A stretch of DNA of 7,400 nucleotides from an uncultured Coriobacteriaceae bacterium. GTDB lineage: Bacteria > Actinomycetota > Coriobacteriia > Coriobacteriales > UMGS124. The DNA is taken from contig USJP01000070.1 in assembly GCA_900555105.1 (NCBI GenBank), forward strand, positions 1-7,400, read 5' to 3'. The notes below the pieces were generated by a model that had not been told where the DNA came from, did no database searches, and saw only the letters and a program-made list of their open reading frames with translations. This document shows positions 1 through 5,876 of this stretch, piece after piece. Every line of letters begins with the position of its first letter. Position 1 is the first letter of the stretch. A program made the translations under genes and the position numbers.

Positions 1-46
1 CCCAATCGCTCTCACGGTCCGCCATCTACCTAGTGGAGGTTCACGT

Positions 47-226
47 ATGGAAATCGACGTCGACGAGCTGCGCGATTACATGGTCGACTACTGCGGCACA
101 GCTGCGTTCTCCGACTCTCCCGCAGCCATTCTCGATGTGGTGGACATCGAAAGAATGGATGGCTACGAGCTCTGCGAAAAAGCCGAAGACCTCGGCATCA
201 ACCTGGGGAAGTTCGAGGTCGATTAA
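47..226 (+). CDS. 59-aa acidic hypothetical protein
   Basis: A small complete ORF of 59 codons plus TAA starts at ATG 47. The SD sequence GGAGGT (35-40) lies 6 nt upstream and fixes this start. The protein is strongly acidic, beginning MEIDVDELRDY and ending NLGKFEVD. It has two cysteines (in DYCGTA and YELCEKA), no signal peptide and no membrane segment, so it should be cytosolic. The pattern of short amphipathic stretches suggests a compact helical protein. I do not recognise a named domain. It resembles small uncharacterised proteins I associate with Coriobacteriia, but that is from memory. Its stop lies only 4 nt from the stop of the convergent creatininase gene, with no terminator between them. 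Its promoter would lie before the window. Coding status is well supported by the SD, the length and the tight fit to its neighbour; function is unknown. Confidence 0.75.
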   Translation: MEIDVDELRDYMVDYCGTAAFSDSPAAILDVVDIERMDGYELCEKAEDLGINLGKFEVD

Positions 227-230
227 ACCC

Positions 231-1055
231 CTACGCGATGGCGCCCGGCTTGCCGGCGCAGCGAACGGGGAGGGGCTCAGGCAGCGGAATCTGGCGGAAC
301 TCCTTGAGGAAGTCGACGATGTAGTCGGCGGTGCCGGCCATCATCGCGTCGCCCCACTCCTTGCTGGCGGTCTTGGCGTGGTCCGGGCCGATCCAGCCGT
401 TGGCGGCATAGCGCACGGCGTCGCGCGGCATGCCCACGTGCACGCCCTTGTACAGCACGCTGCTCCAGCCGTCGGTGGGCATGGTCTCACTCACATCGTT
501 AACCAGGTTCATCTCGCCGATCTGGCCCTCAAGCTGCGTCATGTCGACAAGGTCGGGGTTCACGGCAAGCATGGCCGAGGTCTCCTCGCCGGCACCGTGT
601 CCACCAGCCCAAGCGGGGTTGATTTCGCCGGCCATGAGCCACCAGTTCATGAGCGCGCAACGGGCGCCACGGCGGTCGAGCTCCTCGCCCACCTGGGAGA
701 GCGGCTTGATATTGGGGCCATGGCCGTTGAGGAAGACAAAGTGACGCGCGCCGTAATCGTAGAGCTGGTCGGTGAGACGCTTCGTGATCTGATACAGCAG
801 GTCATAGCCGATGGAAAGCGTACCGGGGTAGCCCAGCAGATCGTCGGCCGCACCAAAGGGCAGCGTGGGGGCAATGAGAACGCTGGGGTCCTGGGCCTCG
901 ATGAGATCGAGCAGGTAGTTGGGCGCGATGGTGTCCACGCCGAGCGGGTTGTGACGGCCGTGCTCCTCGGTGGAACCAATGGTGAGGATGACGAGGTCGT
1001 TGCCGTCGTCGAAGTACTTCTTTACGGCAGGCCAGGTAGAAGTCTCAATACGCAT
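231..1055 (-). CDS. creatininase-family metal-dependent amidohydrolase
   Basis: A 274-aa protein, the usual length for the creatininase family (about 240-275 aa). The start is the ATG at 1055, because AAGGAGGG lies 7 nt upstream; an in-frame extension to 1130 has no such support. Family motifs are visible: STEEHGRHNPLGVDT (residues 28-42) carries the expected metal ligands Glu30, His32 and Asp41. NGHGPN (110-115) carries His112, and GGHGAGEETSAML (151-163) matches the HAGExETS block. Family enzymes cleave cyclic or linear amides in the cytosol (creatinine, formamidopyrimidines, mycofactocin precursor). The second ligand of true creatininase, Glu122, corresponds here to Pro114, so a creatinine substrate is unlikely. 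No cofactor-biosynthesis genes flank it. It lies downstream of rlmA on the same strand with a 142-nt gap, so it may have its own promoter. The family is secure; the substrate is not known. Confidence 0.9.
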   Translation of the reverse strand: MRIETSTWPAVKKYFDDGNDLVILTIGSTEEHGRHNPLGVDTIAPNYLLDLIEAQDPSVLIAPTLPFGAADDLLGYPGTLSIGYDLLYQITKRLTDQLYDYGARHFVFLNGHGPNIKPLSQVGEELDRRGARCALMNWWLMAGEINPAWAGGHGAGEETSAMLAVNPDLVDMTQLEGQIGEMNLVNDVSETMPTDGWSSVLYKGVHVGMPRDAVRYAANGWIGPDHAKTASKEWGDAMMAGTADYIVDFLKEFRQIPLPEPLPVRCAGKPGAIA

Positions 1056-1130
1056 GAATGAACCCTCCTTTTGACTAGCCGGCTTTCGAGGCATGGAACC
1101 CCTTCGCCGGACTTCTGTAGAGTTAGGCAC

Positions 1131-1159
1131 ATTCTAGTTCAGGGAAGCAGGAATGCCAC
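1131..1159 (-). promoter_or_regulatory. possible promoter for the creatininase gene
   Basis: On the minus strand a TAGAAT -10 (1136-1131) follows a GTGGCA -35 (1159-1154; 4 of 6 matches to consensus) with a 17-nt spacer. It would give a leader of about 70 nt before the SD. There is no recognisable terminator after rlmA, so read-through from rlmA is an alternative. Confidence 0.3.
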
Positions 1160-1197
1160 CCCTCCTGTCGTAGCCGTCGCCCATTGTCACCCGATGC

Positions 1198-2022
1198 CTA
1201 CAATGGCTTACGGTATTCGGCGATTACAAACTCGATAGGCGTGTCGAGCGCCTCGAGGTTCTCGAGACGAGCCTTGTCACGGGCGCTTGTGCGGTAATAA
1301 TAGGGGGTCATCTGGAAGACGGCTTCGATGTCGGCGCTGCTTGCAAGCGTGATGTTTGCGCTCACCTTTGTCGTGGCGACCAGCTCGAGCTCTTCGCAGG
1401 CGGGAAGCTTCTCATCGTTGAGATACGGCGTGTCGTAGAGCACCTGTTTGAGGCCAAAAAGGTGCCGGGCTCCCGGAATGACCGAGAAGAGGGTGCCGTC
1501 GGGGCGCAGAATACGCGCGAACTCTTTGCCGTTGAACGGCGCAAAGAGATGAGTTGCCACAGCCACGATTGTGTCAGGCACGGGGATAGCCTTGAGGTTG
1601 GCGACGAAGTACGTGGCGCCCCCACGCTTGGCAGCAAGTCGCACCATCTCTTTCGCCAGGTCAAAGCCATAAACGTCAGTATAGGGAATGGCTCCGAGGG
1701 CCGAGGTGTAATAACCCTCGCCACAGCAGATGTCGAGAATGGGGGAGGGCTGGCCTTCGTTGTCAGTGTACGACTGTACCTTTTCGCTGACCAACTTCAC
1801 GAGGGCATCTCGCAAAGGGGCGTAGTACCCCTTATCGAGGAAGTCGCGCCTTGAGCGTGCCTGGGCCTTCGGATCGCCCATGGTGTCGCCGGCCTTGGAA
1901 GAACGCAGCAAGTTGAGGTAGCCCTCACGCGCACGATCGAACCTGTGACCGTTCTCGCAGGAGGCTTTCTTGTCCCCGTCATCAAGGGGCTTGTGACAAA
2001 CTGGGCAGAGCAAAAGCGACAT
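1198..2022 (-). CDS. rlmA: 23S rRNA (guanine-N1-)-methyltransferase RlmA
   Basis: A 274-aa protein with the full RlmA architecture. The N-terminal zinc finger uses Cys6, Cys9, Cys22 and His26 (CPVCH ... CENGH). It is followed by the signature FDRAREGYLNLL (28-39) and the FLDKGYY/PLRDA stretch (61-73). The class I SAM-binding motif is LDICCGEGYY (96-105). Later family motifs are FAPF (160-163), IPGARHLFGLK (182-192) and FQMTPY near 246-251. It aligns by eye along its whole length with E. coli RlmA. The enzyme uses S-adenosylmethionine to methylate N1 of a guanine in 23S rRNA helix 35, G745 in the Gram-negative type or G748 in the TlrB/RlmA(II) type. The sequence alone does not tell me which. 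I chose ATG 2022 because GAGG sits 9 nt upstream and the zinc finger begins there; an in-frame extension to 2187 would run through the promoter region. Confidence 0.93.
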   Translation of the reverse strand: MSLLLCPVCHKPLDDGDKKASCENGHRFDRAREGYLNLLRSSKAGDTMGDPKAQARSRRDFLDKGYYAPLRDALVKLVSEKVQSYTDNEGQPSPILDICCGEGYYTSALGAIPYTDVYGFDLAKEMVRLAAKRGGATYFVANLKAIPVPDTIVAVATHLFAPFNGKEFARILRPDGTLFSVIPGARHLFGLKQVLYDTPYLNDEKLPACEELELVATTKVSANITLASSADIEAVFQMTPYYYRTSARDKARLENLEALDTPIEFVIAEYRKPL

Positions 2023-2056
2023 GGCACACGACCTCAGGCTCGGGATTGGGACATCG

Positions 2057-2065
2057 AGTATAGCA
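2057..2065 (-). promoter_or_regulatory. extended -10 promoter of rlmA
   Basis: On the minus strand TGCTATACT (2065-2057) matches the extended -10 pattern TGnTATAAT. No good -35 is visible, as is usual for extended -10 promoters. Transcription would begin near 2050 and give a leader of about 28 nt with the GAGG SD. It is divergent from the plus-strand promoter at 2131. Confidence 0.5.
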
Positions 2066-2130
2066 GGCAGGCGCACACCCCTGGAAATCTCCCTACTCTG
2101 CATCCACGTGAAAAAACGTATAAAAAAGTC

Positions 2131-2159
2131 TTGCATAATCACGGGTGGCATTTTATACT
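2131..2159 (+). promoter_or_regulatory. strong sigma70-type promoter for the small-ORF/ncRNA locus
   Basis: TTGCAT (2131-2136) and TATACT (2154-2159) are separated by exactly 17 nt, each hexamer with 1-2 deviations from consensus. An A-rich stretch just upstream (2111-2127) could act as an UP-like element. Transcription would start near 2166 and run into the structured leader and the 23-codon ORF. No conventional gene lies downstream on this strand until the convergent torD. Confidence 0.7.
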
Positions 2160-2165
2160 TTCGGT

Positions 2166-2250
2166 AGCCGAAAGCCCAAGAGGGCAAAGAGCCCAGGGCA
2201 TTCAGCCACGACCTATTCCGTGCGAAGGCGCGACGAAGGAGGTGGCCCCT
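2166..2250 (+). promoter_or_regulatory. structured 5' leader burying the SD of the 23-aa ORF
   Basis: Two structured parts are visible. First, 2174-2200 holds alternating GCCC, GGGC, GCCC and GGGC tracts separated by AAGA, AAAGA and A. The first GGGC can pair with either neighbouring GCCC, so the hairpins are mutually exclusive. Second, 2205-2246 folds as GCCAC/GTGGC, an opposed GA/AG internal loop, CCT/AGG, then an inner CGTGC-GAAG-GCGCG hairpin. The GGAGGT SD (2238-2243) lies in the 3' arm, so this fold would block ribosome binding. I do not recognise it as a known riboswitch class. All pairing was done by eye. Confidence 0.5.
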
Positions 2251-2322
2251 ATGGCCGGTACCATGTGCAATGACGAGGGCATTGAGCCCGGCTCCATGGC
2301 CGCCGCCTGTGGGTGGTTGTAA
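2251..2322 (+). CDS. 23-aa small protein or leader peptide
   Basis: An ORF of 23 codons plus TAA begins at ATG 2251, 7 nt after a near-perfect SD, GAAGGAGGT (2235-2243). A 17-spaced promoter lies about 85 nt upstream of the start. The peptide is rich in Gly, Ala and Met and has two cysteines (residues 6 and 20); it ends in Cys-Gly-Trp-Leu. It has no membrane segment and is not in a family I recognise. Two readings are possible. One is a genuine small protein, perhaps binding metal through its cysteines. The other is a leader peptide: its Ala17-Ala19 codons (within 2299-2307) supply the left arm of the terminator at 2300-2346, and the Cys-Gly-Trp codons come right after that arm. Translation and termination would then be linked. 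No biosynthetic gene lies downstream to regulate, which argues for the first reading. Coding status is moderately supported. Confidence 0.5.
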   Translation: MAGTMCNDEGIEPGSMAAACGWL

Positions 2323-2346
2323 TTCGCCTGTTAGGCGGCGGGTTTT
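2300..2346 (+). terminator. intrinsic terminator overlapping the 23-aa ORF
   Basis: CCGCCGCC (2300-2307) pairs perfectly with GGCGGCGG (2334-2341), followed by G and TTTT (2343-2346). The 26-nt loop contains the stop codon. A competing local hairpin, CGCCT-GTT-AGGCG (2325-2337), uses part of the right arm, so the two folds exclude each other. The arrangement resembles an attenuator. Confidence 0.5.
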
Positions 2347-2370
2347 ATCCCTGGTAGGACAGTTAGATCG

Positions 2371-2637
2371 CTTCCCAGATGGGAGATGAGTCCAAAGGGC
2401 AGTGGATGAGCGGCTTTCCGCTCAGAAAACCCTAGCGTTAGGTACCCAGTCCTTTCGATTTACTGGAGATGAGTCCGAAGCACTGAGTACGGTCTACCTC
2501 ATGTTTTGTTGAGCTCCCTTCGAATTTTTGGAGTTGAGTCCAAAGAACTGAGTACGGGTTACCTCATCTTGTAAGGCGCATTATTCCTTCGATGTACTGG
2601 AGATGAGTCCGAAGTACTGAATATGGGTTACCAAACA
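2371..2637 (+). repeat. array of four degenerate ~52-nt repeats
   Basis: Four related units share the core GGAGATGAGTCCRAAG, starting at 2382, 2465, 2530 (with GTTGAG) and 2599. Units 2 (2451-2502) and 3 (2516-2567) are both 52 nt. They run from CCYTTCG through ACTGAGTACGG to TACCTCAT, with roughly 80% identity by my hand alignment. Unit 4 (2586-2637) keeps the beginning but loses the CTCAT end. Unit 1 (about 2371-2424) is the most diverged and continues into a perfect hairpin, TGAGCGG-CTTT-CCGCTCA (2407-2424). Gaps between units are variable (about 13-27 nt) and unrelated. Unit 3 can form TTTGGA/TCCAAA around the core, and unit 4 can form GTACT-GGA/TCC-AGTAC with a 2-nt bulge. The region has stops in all frames and is not coding. 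I do not recognise the element. Confidence 0.65.
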
Positions 2638-2706
2638 ATTGAATATTTACGTCTGAATATGCATCACTGCAAGCAACCGTTGTTCAGGCGTTCAAGCACT
2701 ACAGTC

Positions 2707-2724
2707 GGAGGGGCGCACCCCTCC
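2707..2724. repeat. perfect 7-bp inverted repeat (hairpin)
   Basis: GGAGGGG-CGCA-CCCCTCC forms a perfect 7-bp stem with a 4-nt loop. Neither strand has a T-run after it, so it is not a standard terminator. It lies 11 nt before the strong terminator and may stabilise the 3' end of a plus-strand RNA. Confidence 0.5.
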
Positions 2725-2735
2725 AAAGAGAAAGC

Positions 2736-2772
2736 AAGCGGGGTCGGAGCAAAGAGCTTCGACCCCGCTTTT
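2736..2772 (+). terminator. strong intrinsic terminator of the plus-strand transcript
   Basis: AAGCGGGGTCG (2736-2746) pairs perfectly with CGACCCCGCTT (2760-2770). The inner GAGC/GCTT (one G-T pair) extends it to a 15-bp stem with loop AAAGA, followed by TTTT (2769-2772). It would end transcription from the promoter at 2131 before it collides with torD. Confidence 0.8.
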
Positions 2773-2786
2773 CGTATCCTGTCAAA

Positions 2787-2827
2787 ACAAAAAACGACCC
2801 CGGAACAACACTTACTGTTCCAGGGTC
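2787..2827 (-). terminator. intrinsic terminator of the torD-like gene
   Basis: On the minus strand GACCC-T-GGAACA pairs with TGTTCC-G-GGGTC (hairpin 2827-2796, one mismatch, 8-nt loop). It is followed by a T-rich run, GTTTTTTGTTTT (2795-2784). It sits about 25 nt after the stop of the torD-like gene. Confidence 0.85.
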
Positions 2828-2852
2828 ACAATGCACGCAATCGTTCTCTTCC

Positions 2853-3650
2853 TTAGGCCGCTTTCAGCGTGCCTTCTCCCAGCTCCTCCAACGCATCGTG
2901 CGCAATGTCGAGAGTGAAGGTAAGAAAACCGCGCGTGAGGTAGAGAACGCCGCGATAGAAACGCGTCTCCAACAGCAGTTGCGCGCGCTGCGAGAATGCG
3001 TCAAACCATGAGAGCATATGAGTTTCTACGAAGTTGTGGATGCAAGTAAGGTTGTGCCTTGCAGCCCCATCGTCGCCTGCCTCAATCGCAATCGCGGCCC
3101 TGTCGAGAAGAACGCCCGCAAACTCGAGCATGTACGACAGATGATCGTCGGGAATGTGCAGCCCATCGTCTTTCTTGAGGCCTTCTCGGGCATACAACGC
3201 CACAATGTCATGATAAGCCTGCTGACAAAGCAAACCGTCTTCACTCGTGAAGACCGATTCATAGGGGACGGCAGACTTTCCTTCATAGGTTTTCGTCCCC
3301 ACAAAGGCCGATGTGAAATCACAGGCAAGCTGTTGACGCGTGCCAGTGTTGCGACGACGCAGGTAACGCGCGATATCGTTGAGGCCTCGATCGAAATCCT
3401 CATTAAGGTCGGCAAACGCGGAGAGATCTTGCTGGGCCAGGGCGTCGATCTGCTCTTGCGTGAGAGTCTTGAAGAACAAGGCGGAGAGTGTCTGCGCGAG
3501 CTGGGAGCATGCGGCAAGGGTTTGGGTGAGGGCCCTCTTCTGATCATTGTCGCACGCCTCTTGGCCCGCCGCGAGGTCGCAGTCCTGCAATGCATCGCCT
3601 ACGGCTACATTCAGGGCACTCGCATCCAAGCGCTCGTCTGCCTTGTTCAT
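2853..3650 (-). CDS. TorD/DmsD-family molybdoenzyme chaperone
   Basis: A 265-aa, all-helical, soluble protein of the TorD family. These chaperones bind the Tat signal and apo-form of DMSO/TMAO-reductase-type catalytic subunits and help insert the bis-molybdopterin cofactor before export. Family hallmarks seen are CDFTSAFVG (110-118), PYESVFTSEDGLL (129-141) and the core motif PDDHLSYMLEF (157-167). Late helices begin HMLSWFDAF (201-209). The first 30 residues are acidic and look disordered. I chose ATG 3650 because GAGAGGA lies 9 nt upstream; the in-frame extension to 3728 would overlap the upstream terminator hairpin and has hydrophobic residues atypical of the family. It lies directly downstream of the oxidoreductase genes on the same strand, its natural client, but after a terminator, so its expression may depend on read-through or a separate weak promoter. 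Specific orthology (torD, dmsD or other) cannot be decided. Confidence 0.88.
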   Translation of the reverse strand: MNKADERLDASALNVAVGDALQDCDLAAGQEACDNDQKRALTQTLAACSQLAQTLSALFFKTLTQEQIDALAQQDLSAFADLNEDFDRGLNDIARYLRRRNTGTRQQLACDFTSAFVGTKTYEGKSAVPYESVFTSEDGLLCQQAYHDIVALYAREGLKKDDGLHIPDDHLSYMLEFAGVLLDRAAIAIEAGDDGAARHNLTCIHNFVETHMLSWFDAFSQRAQLLLETRFYRGVLYLTRGFLTFTLDIAHDALEELGEGTLKAA

Positions 3651-3705
3651 CTCAATCGGTCCTCTCCATGTTCTTCTTGTTGTTTTGGGGCATATGCGAC
3701 AATGC

Positions 3706-3758
3706 AAAAGCGCCAGGGCCATCAACAAGGGTCTCGTCTGTAGCTGTGGCCCTGGCGC
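3706..3758 (-). terminator. intrinsic terminator between the reductase genes and torD
   Basis: On the minus strand GCGCCAGGGCCA (3758-3747) pairs perfectly over 12 bp with TGGCCCTGGCGC (3721-3710), with a 25-nt loop, and is followed by TTTT (3709-3706). It lies about 23 nt after the stop of the iron-sulfur subunit gene. Partial read-through would give less torD than reductase transcript. Confidence 0.75.
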
Positions 3759-3780
3759 ATGCCGTATGTATTAGATGCTC

Positions 3781-4377
3781 TTAGAGCTGAAAGTCCTGCA
3801 GCTTGTCCTGCCAGGCGGCAGTCTTCTCATGCAGGATATAGACCGTGCGCGGCTCGGCCCCCGAGTCGTCGGCCAGCCAGTGGCAGTTCTCCTCCCCAGC
3901 CTCTGCCACGGCCTTGGCGGCATCACTCTCAGGGTCGTCGAGATCGCCGAAGAAGCGGCCACCGGCGCAGCAGTTGTGCACGCAGGCAGGCTTTTCGCCA
4001 TCCTTGAGACGTGCGATGCAGCAGTCACACTTCTCGACAATGCCCTTGCCCTCATCATAGCGGCGGGCGTCATAAGGGCAGGCATCCATGCACTGCTTGC
4101 AGCCAATGCAGGCGTCGGTATCGATCACGACAAGGCCATACTCGTCCTCGCGGTAGGTTGCACCAGTGGGGCAGACCTCGAGGCAGGGGGCATTCTCACA
4201 CTGCTGGCATTGGCGAGGTAGCCAGTACTGCTCGACATTGGGGAAAGTGCCCACGGTCACAGTTTGCACGCGATTCCAGCACACTCCCAGGTCGAGACCA
4301 TGAGCGTACTTGCACGCAACGATGCAGGTGTCGCAGCCGCTGCAGCGGTCCAGGTCAATAACAAGGCAGTTTCTCAT
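3781..4377 (-). CDS. DmsB-like 4x[4Fe-4S] electron-transfer subunit
   Basis: A 198-aa iron-sulfur protein of the DmsB/NrfC/PhsB type, which passes electrons from a quinol-oxidising partner to a molybdenum catalytic subunit. All four cysteine groups are present: C12-C15-C18-C22 (CSGCDTCIVAC), C57-C60-C65-C69 (CQQCENAPCLEVC), C90-C93-C96-C100 (CIGCKQCMDAC), and C117-C120 with C132-C136. They should bind four [4Fe-4S] clusters. There is no Tat signal or membrane helix, as is normal for a subunit exported with its partner. The start ATG (4377) shares its A with the TAA of the upstream catalytic gene (TAATG), which implies translational coupling and equal production. A terminator follows 23 nt after the stop. 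No DmsC/NrfD membrane anchor is encoded next to it. The name dmsB would imply a DMSO substrate that the sequence does not prove. Confidence 0.93.
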   Translation of the reverse strand: MRNCLVIDLDRCSGCDTCIVACKYAHGLDLGVCWNRVQTVTVGTFPNVEQYWLPRQCQQCENAPCLEVCPTGATYREDEYGLVVIDTDACIGCKQCMDACPYDARRYDEGKGIVEKCDCCIARLKDGEKPACVHNCCAGGRFFGDLDDPESDAAKAVAEAGEENCHWLADDSGAEPRTVYILHEKTAAWQDKLQDFQL

Positions 4378-5876
4378 TAGAACACATCCTCAGTCTTGGG
4401 CTCGCTCTGGAGCGTGGGCATGAAGGGCTGGAACTCCTCGGGCTCAATCCAAACGTTGGCAGGCTTGTCGCCCTTCTCCACGCGCACGGTGAAGCCGCGG
4501 TTGGTGTAAGAGCCGTACACCTCGTTGAACGGGGCATCGTTCTTGGTCAGCACGTTGACGTTCATCTCGCGCCAGCCAGCGGAGCGCTGCTCTGCGGGGA
4601 TGGACTCGTCGAAGCACTCGGGGTTCCAGAAGCGCTCCATCCAGACAACGCCGGGGGCCACGCCCTCGGTGAGCTCGGCGATGCCGGCGATCTCACCGCG
4701 GCGGCTCGTGATCTTGAGCCAGTCGCCGTCGGCAATGTCGAGGTCGGCAGCGGAGCGCGGGTTGATGCGCACGTGAGGCGCAGGATAGAGCTCGCGGGAG
4801 AACGCGGCGTGACGCATGGTGCCGTGGTGGTAATGCGGCACGCGGCCGGAGGTCAGGATGAACGGGTACTGGCCACCCTCACCGTTGGCCTCGTCGTTGA
4901 TGGGCGACTCGGCAGGCTCGATGAACGCGCAGATCGGGCTGTAGTCGTCGCAGGCCTCCTGCGGCTCGGGGTAGCAGAACGGGTAGCCGTTGCGGGCCAT
5001 ACGCAGAAGCATCTGGCAGTAGACCTCGACCTTGCGCGACTCGGTGGCGAAGCCCGAAGGCAGGCCGTCGTCGCAGAGCTGCTCATGCTGCAGGTAGTTG
5101 AAGTAATCGGGCGTCACGCAAGGCACGTAGGCGTCGATGTCGGACTGGAGCGTATCCCAGTCAGCAGCGCCCAGGGTCTGCGCGACGGAGTCCTTGACCT
5201 CCTGCTCGGTGGCGTTGCCCAGGTAGGCAGAGACGCCGGGAGCGAGCTCGAGGCCGCCGGGGATGGAGCCGCCCCACAGCTCCTGGCACTTCTTGATGAC
5301 CTGTGCGGCAGGGATGGAGTGGGAGACGGTCTCGCCGATGTGGGTGCACTCGTTCTGCAGCCACTGGGTGTCGAGCTGGGTCATGTTGACCATGGGCTCC
5401 TCGAGCCACTCGCGCAGCGGGAAGACCAGGTCGGCGGCCTCAATGTGGAAGGAGGTCAGCATCGGGTACTGGCCGATGATGAAGTCCACCTCGGGGAAGA
5501 CGTCGTACCAGCTCTTGGCGTTACCGAGCATCGCGAGCTTGTTGCCCGACATGTCGAACCACACGCGCGGCTTGAAGGGCTCGCCGGTGGCGATGGCCTC
5601 GCGCACCGTGGGGATGTGGGAGTGGCACCAAGCGTACAGACCCTTGTGGTACTTCATGCCCAGACGGTCCTGGAGCAGCTTGTTGAGGGTCTTCTGGGAG
5701 TCAGGCATAGCCTCGCCCAGAGCCTTGATGCGCTCCTCGTTCTCAGCGTCGGACATGCCGATGACGGCACCCACGCCGTACATGTCGGAGAACATGCCGC
5801 CAAAGCCGTTGTTGTAGGTGACCGGGCGAGTGTTGACGGTCTCACCGGTGTCGGTCATGGTGGCGAAGTAGCCGCC
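4377..5876 (-). CDS. molybdopterin oxidoreductase catalytic subunit, C-terminal part (5' end missing)
   Basis: About 499 residues of a DMSO-reductase-family catalytic subunit are visible; full-length members are usually 750 aa or more. The visible part begins GGYFATMTDTGE. It includes RVWFDMSGNKLAMLGNA and GQYPMLTSFHIEAADLVFPL, typical of the central bis-MGD-binding region. The C-terminal molybdopterin-dinucleotide domain follows (YPFILTSGRVPHYHHGTMRH ... RINPRSAADLDIADGDW). The N-terminal Tat signal, any [4Fe-4S] site and the first half of the cofactor domain are absent. The frame stays open to 6434. That extension is antisense to a real membrane-protein gene and shows no family resemblance, so it is not part of the protein. 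A start at ATG 5858 (493 aa) would lie inside a conserved block and has no SD. The next gene overlaps by one base. It resembles reductases of Coriobacteriia; its substrate is unknown. Whether the cut is biological or an assembly artefact is treated at the junction. Confidence 0.88.
   Translation of the reverse strand, partial: GGYFATMTDTGETVNTRPVTYNNGFGGMFSDMYGVGAVIGMSDAENEERIKALGEAMPDSQKTLNKLLQDRLGMKYHKGLYAWCHSHIPTVREAIATGEPFKPRVWFDMSGNKLAMLGNAKSWYDVFPEVDFIIGQYPMLTSFHIEAADLVFPLREWLEEPMVNMTQLDTQWLQNECTHIGETVSHSIPAAQVIKKCQELWGGSIPGGLELAPGVSAYLGNATEQEVKDSVAQTLGAADWDTLQSDIDAYVPCVTPDYFNYLQHEQLCDDGLPSGFATESRKVEVYCQMLLRMARNGYPFCYPEPQEACDDYSPICAFIEPAESPINDEANGEGGQYPFILTSGRVPHYHHGTMRHAAFSRELYPAPHVRINPRSAADLDIADGDWLKITSRRGEIAGIAELTEGVAPGVVWMERFWNPECFDESIPAEQRSAGWREMNVNVLTKNDAPFNEVYGSYTNRGFTVRVEKGDKPANVWIEPEEFQPFMPTLQSEPKTEDVF

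Noticed and set aside
33..1061. A 342-codon open frame on the plus strand across the first kilobase
   Set aside because: It is antisense to the creatininase gene, which has all family motifs and a perfect SD, and it is out of frame with the 59-aa gene at 47. It looks like a GC-rich shadow frame.
2023..2187. N-terminal extension of RlmA to 329 aa
   Set aside because: RlmA proteins begin at the zinc finger. The extension covers both divergent promoters and has no SD.
2460..2625. Resemblance of GATGAGTCC...GAAG to a hammerhead ribozyme core
   Set aside because: The required CUGANGA is interrupted (CTGGAGATGAG), there is no stem II between GATGAG and GAAG, and the GAAA is missing. The match is likely chance.
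2371..2637. The repeats as a CRISPR array
   Set aside because: Only four units, too diverged from each other, with gaps of unequal length and no cas genes nearby.
2166..2772. The region as RNase P RNA, tmRNA or SRP RNA
   Set aside because: I could not find the conserved cores of these RNAs (for example GAGGAAAGTCC with ACAGAA, or a CCA-ended tRNA-like domain with a tag ORF).
2623..2856. A 77-codon plus-strand ORF ending at the torD stop
   Set aside because: It spans three hairpins including two terminators, has no SD and no recognisable protein features.
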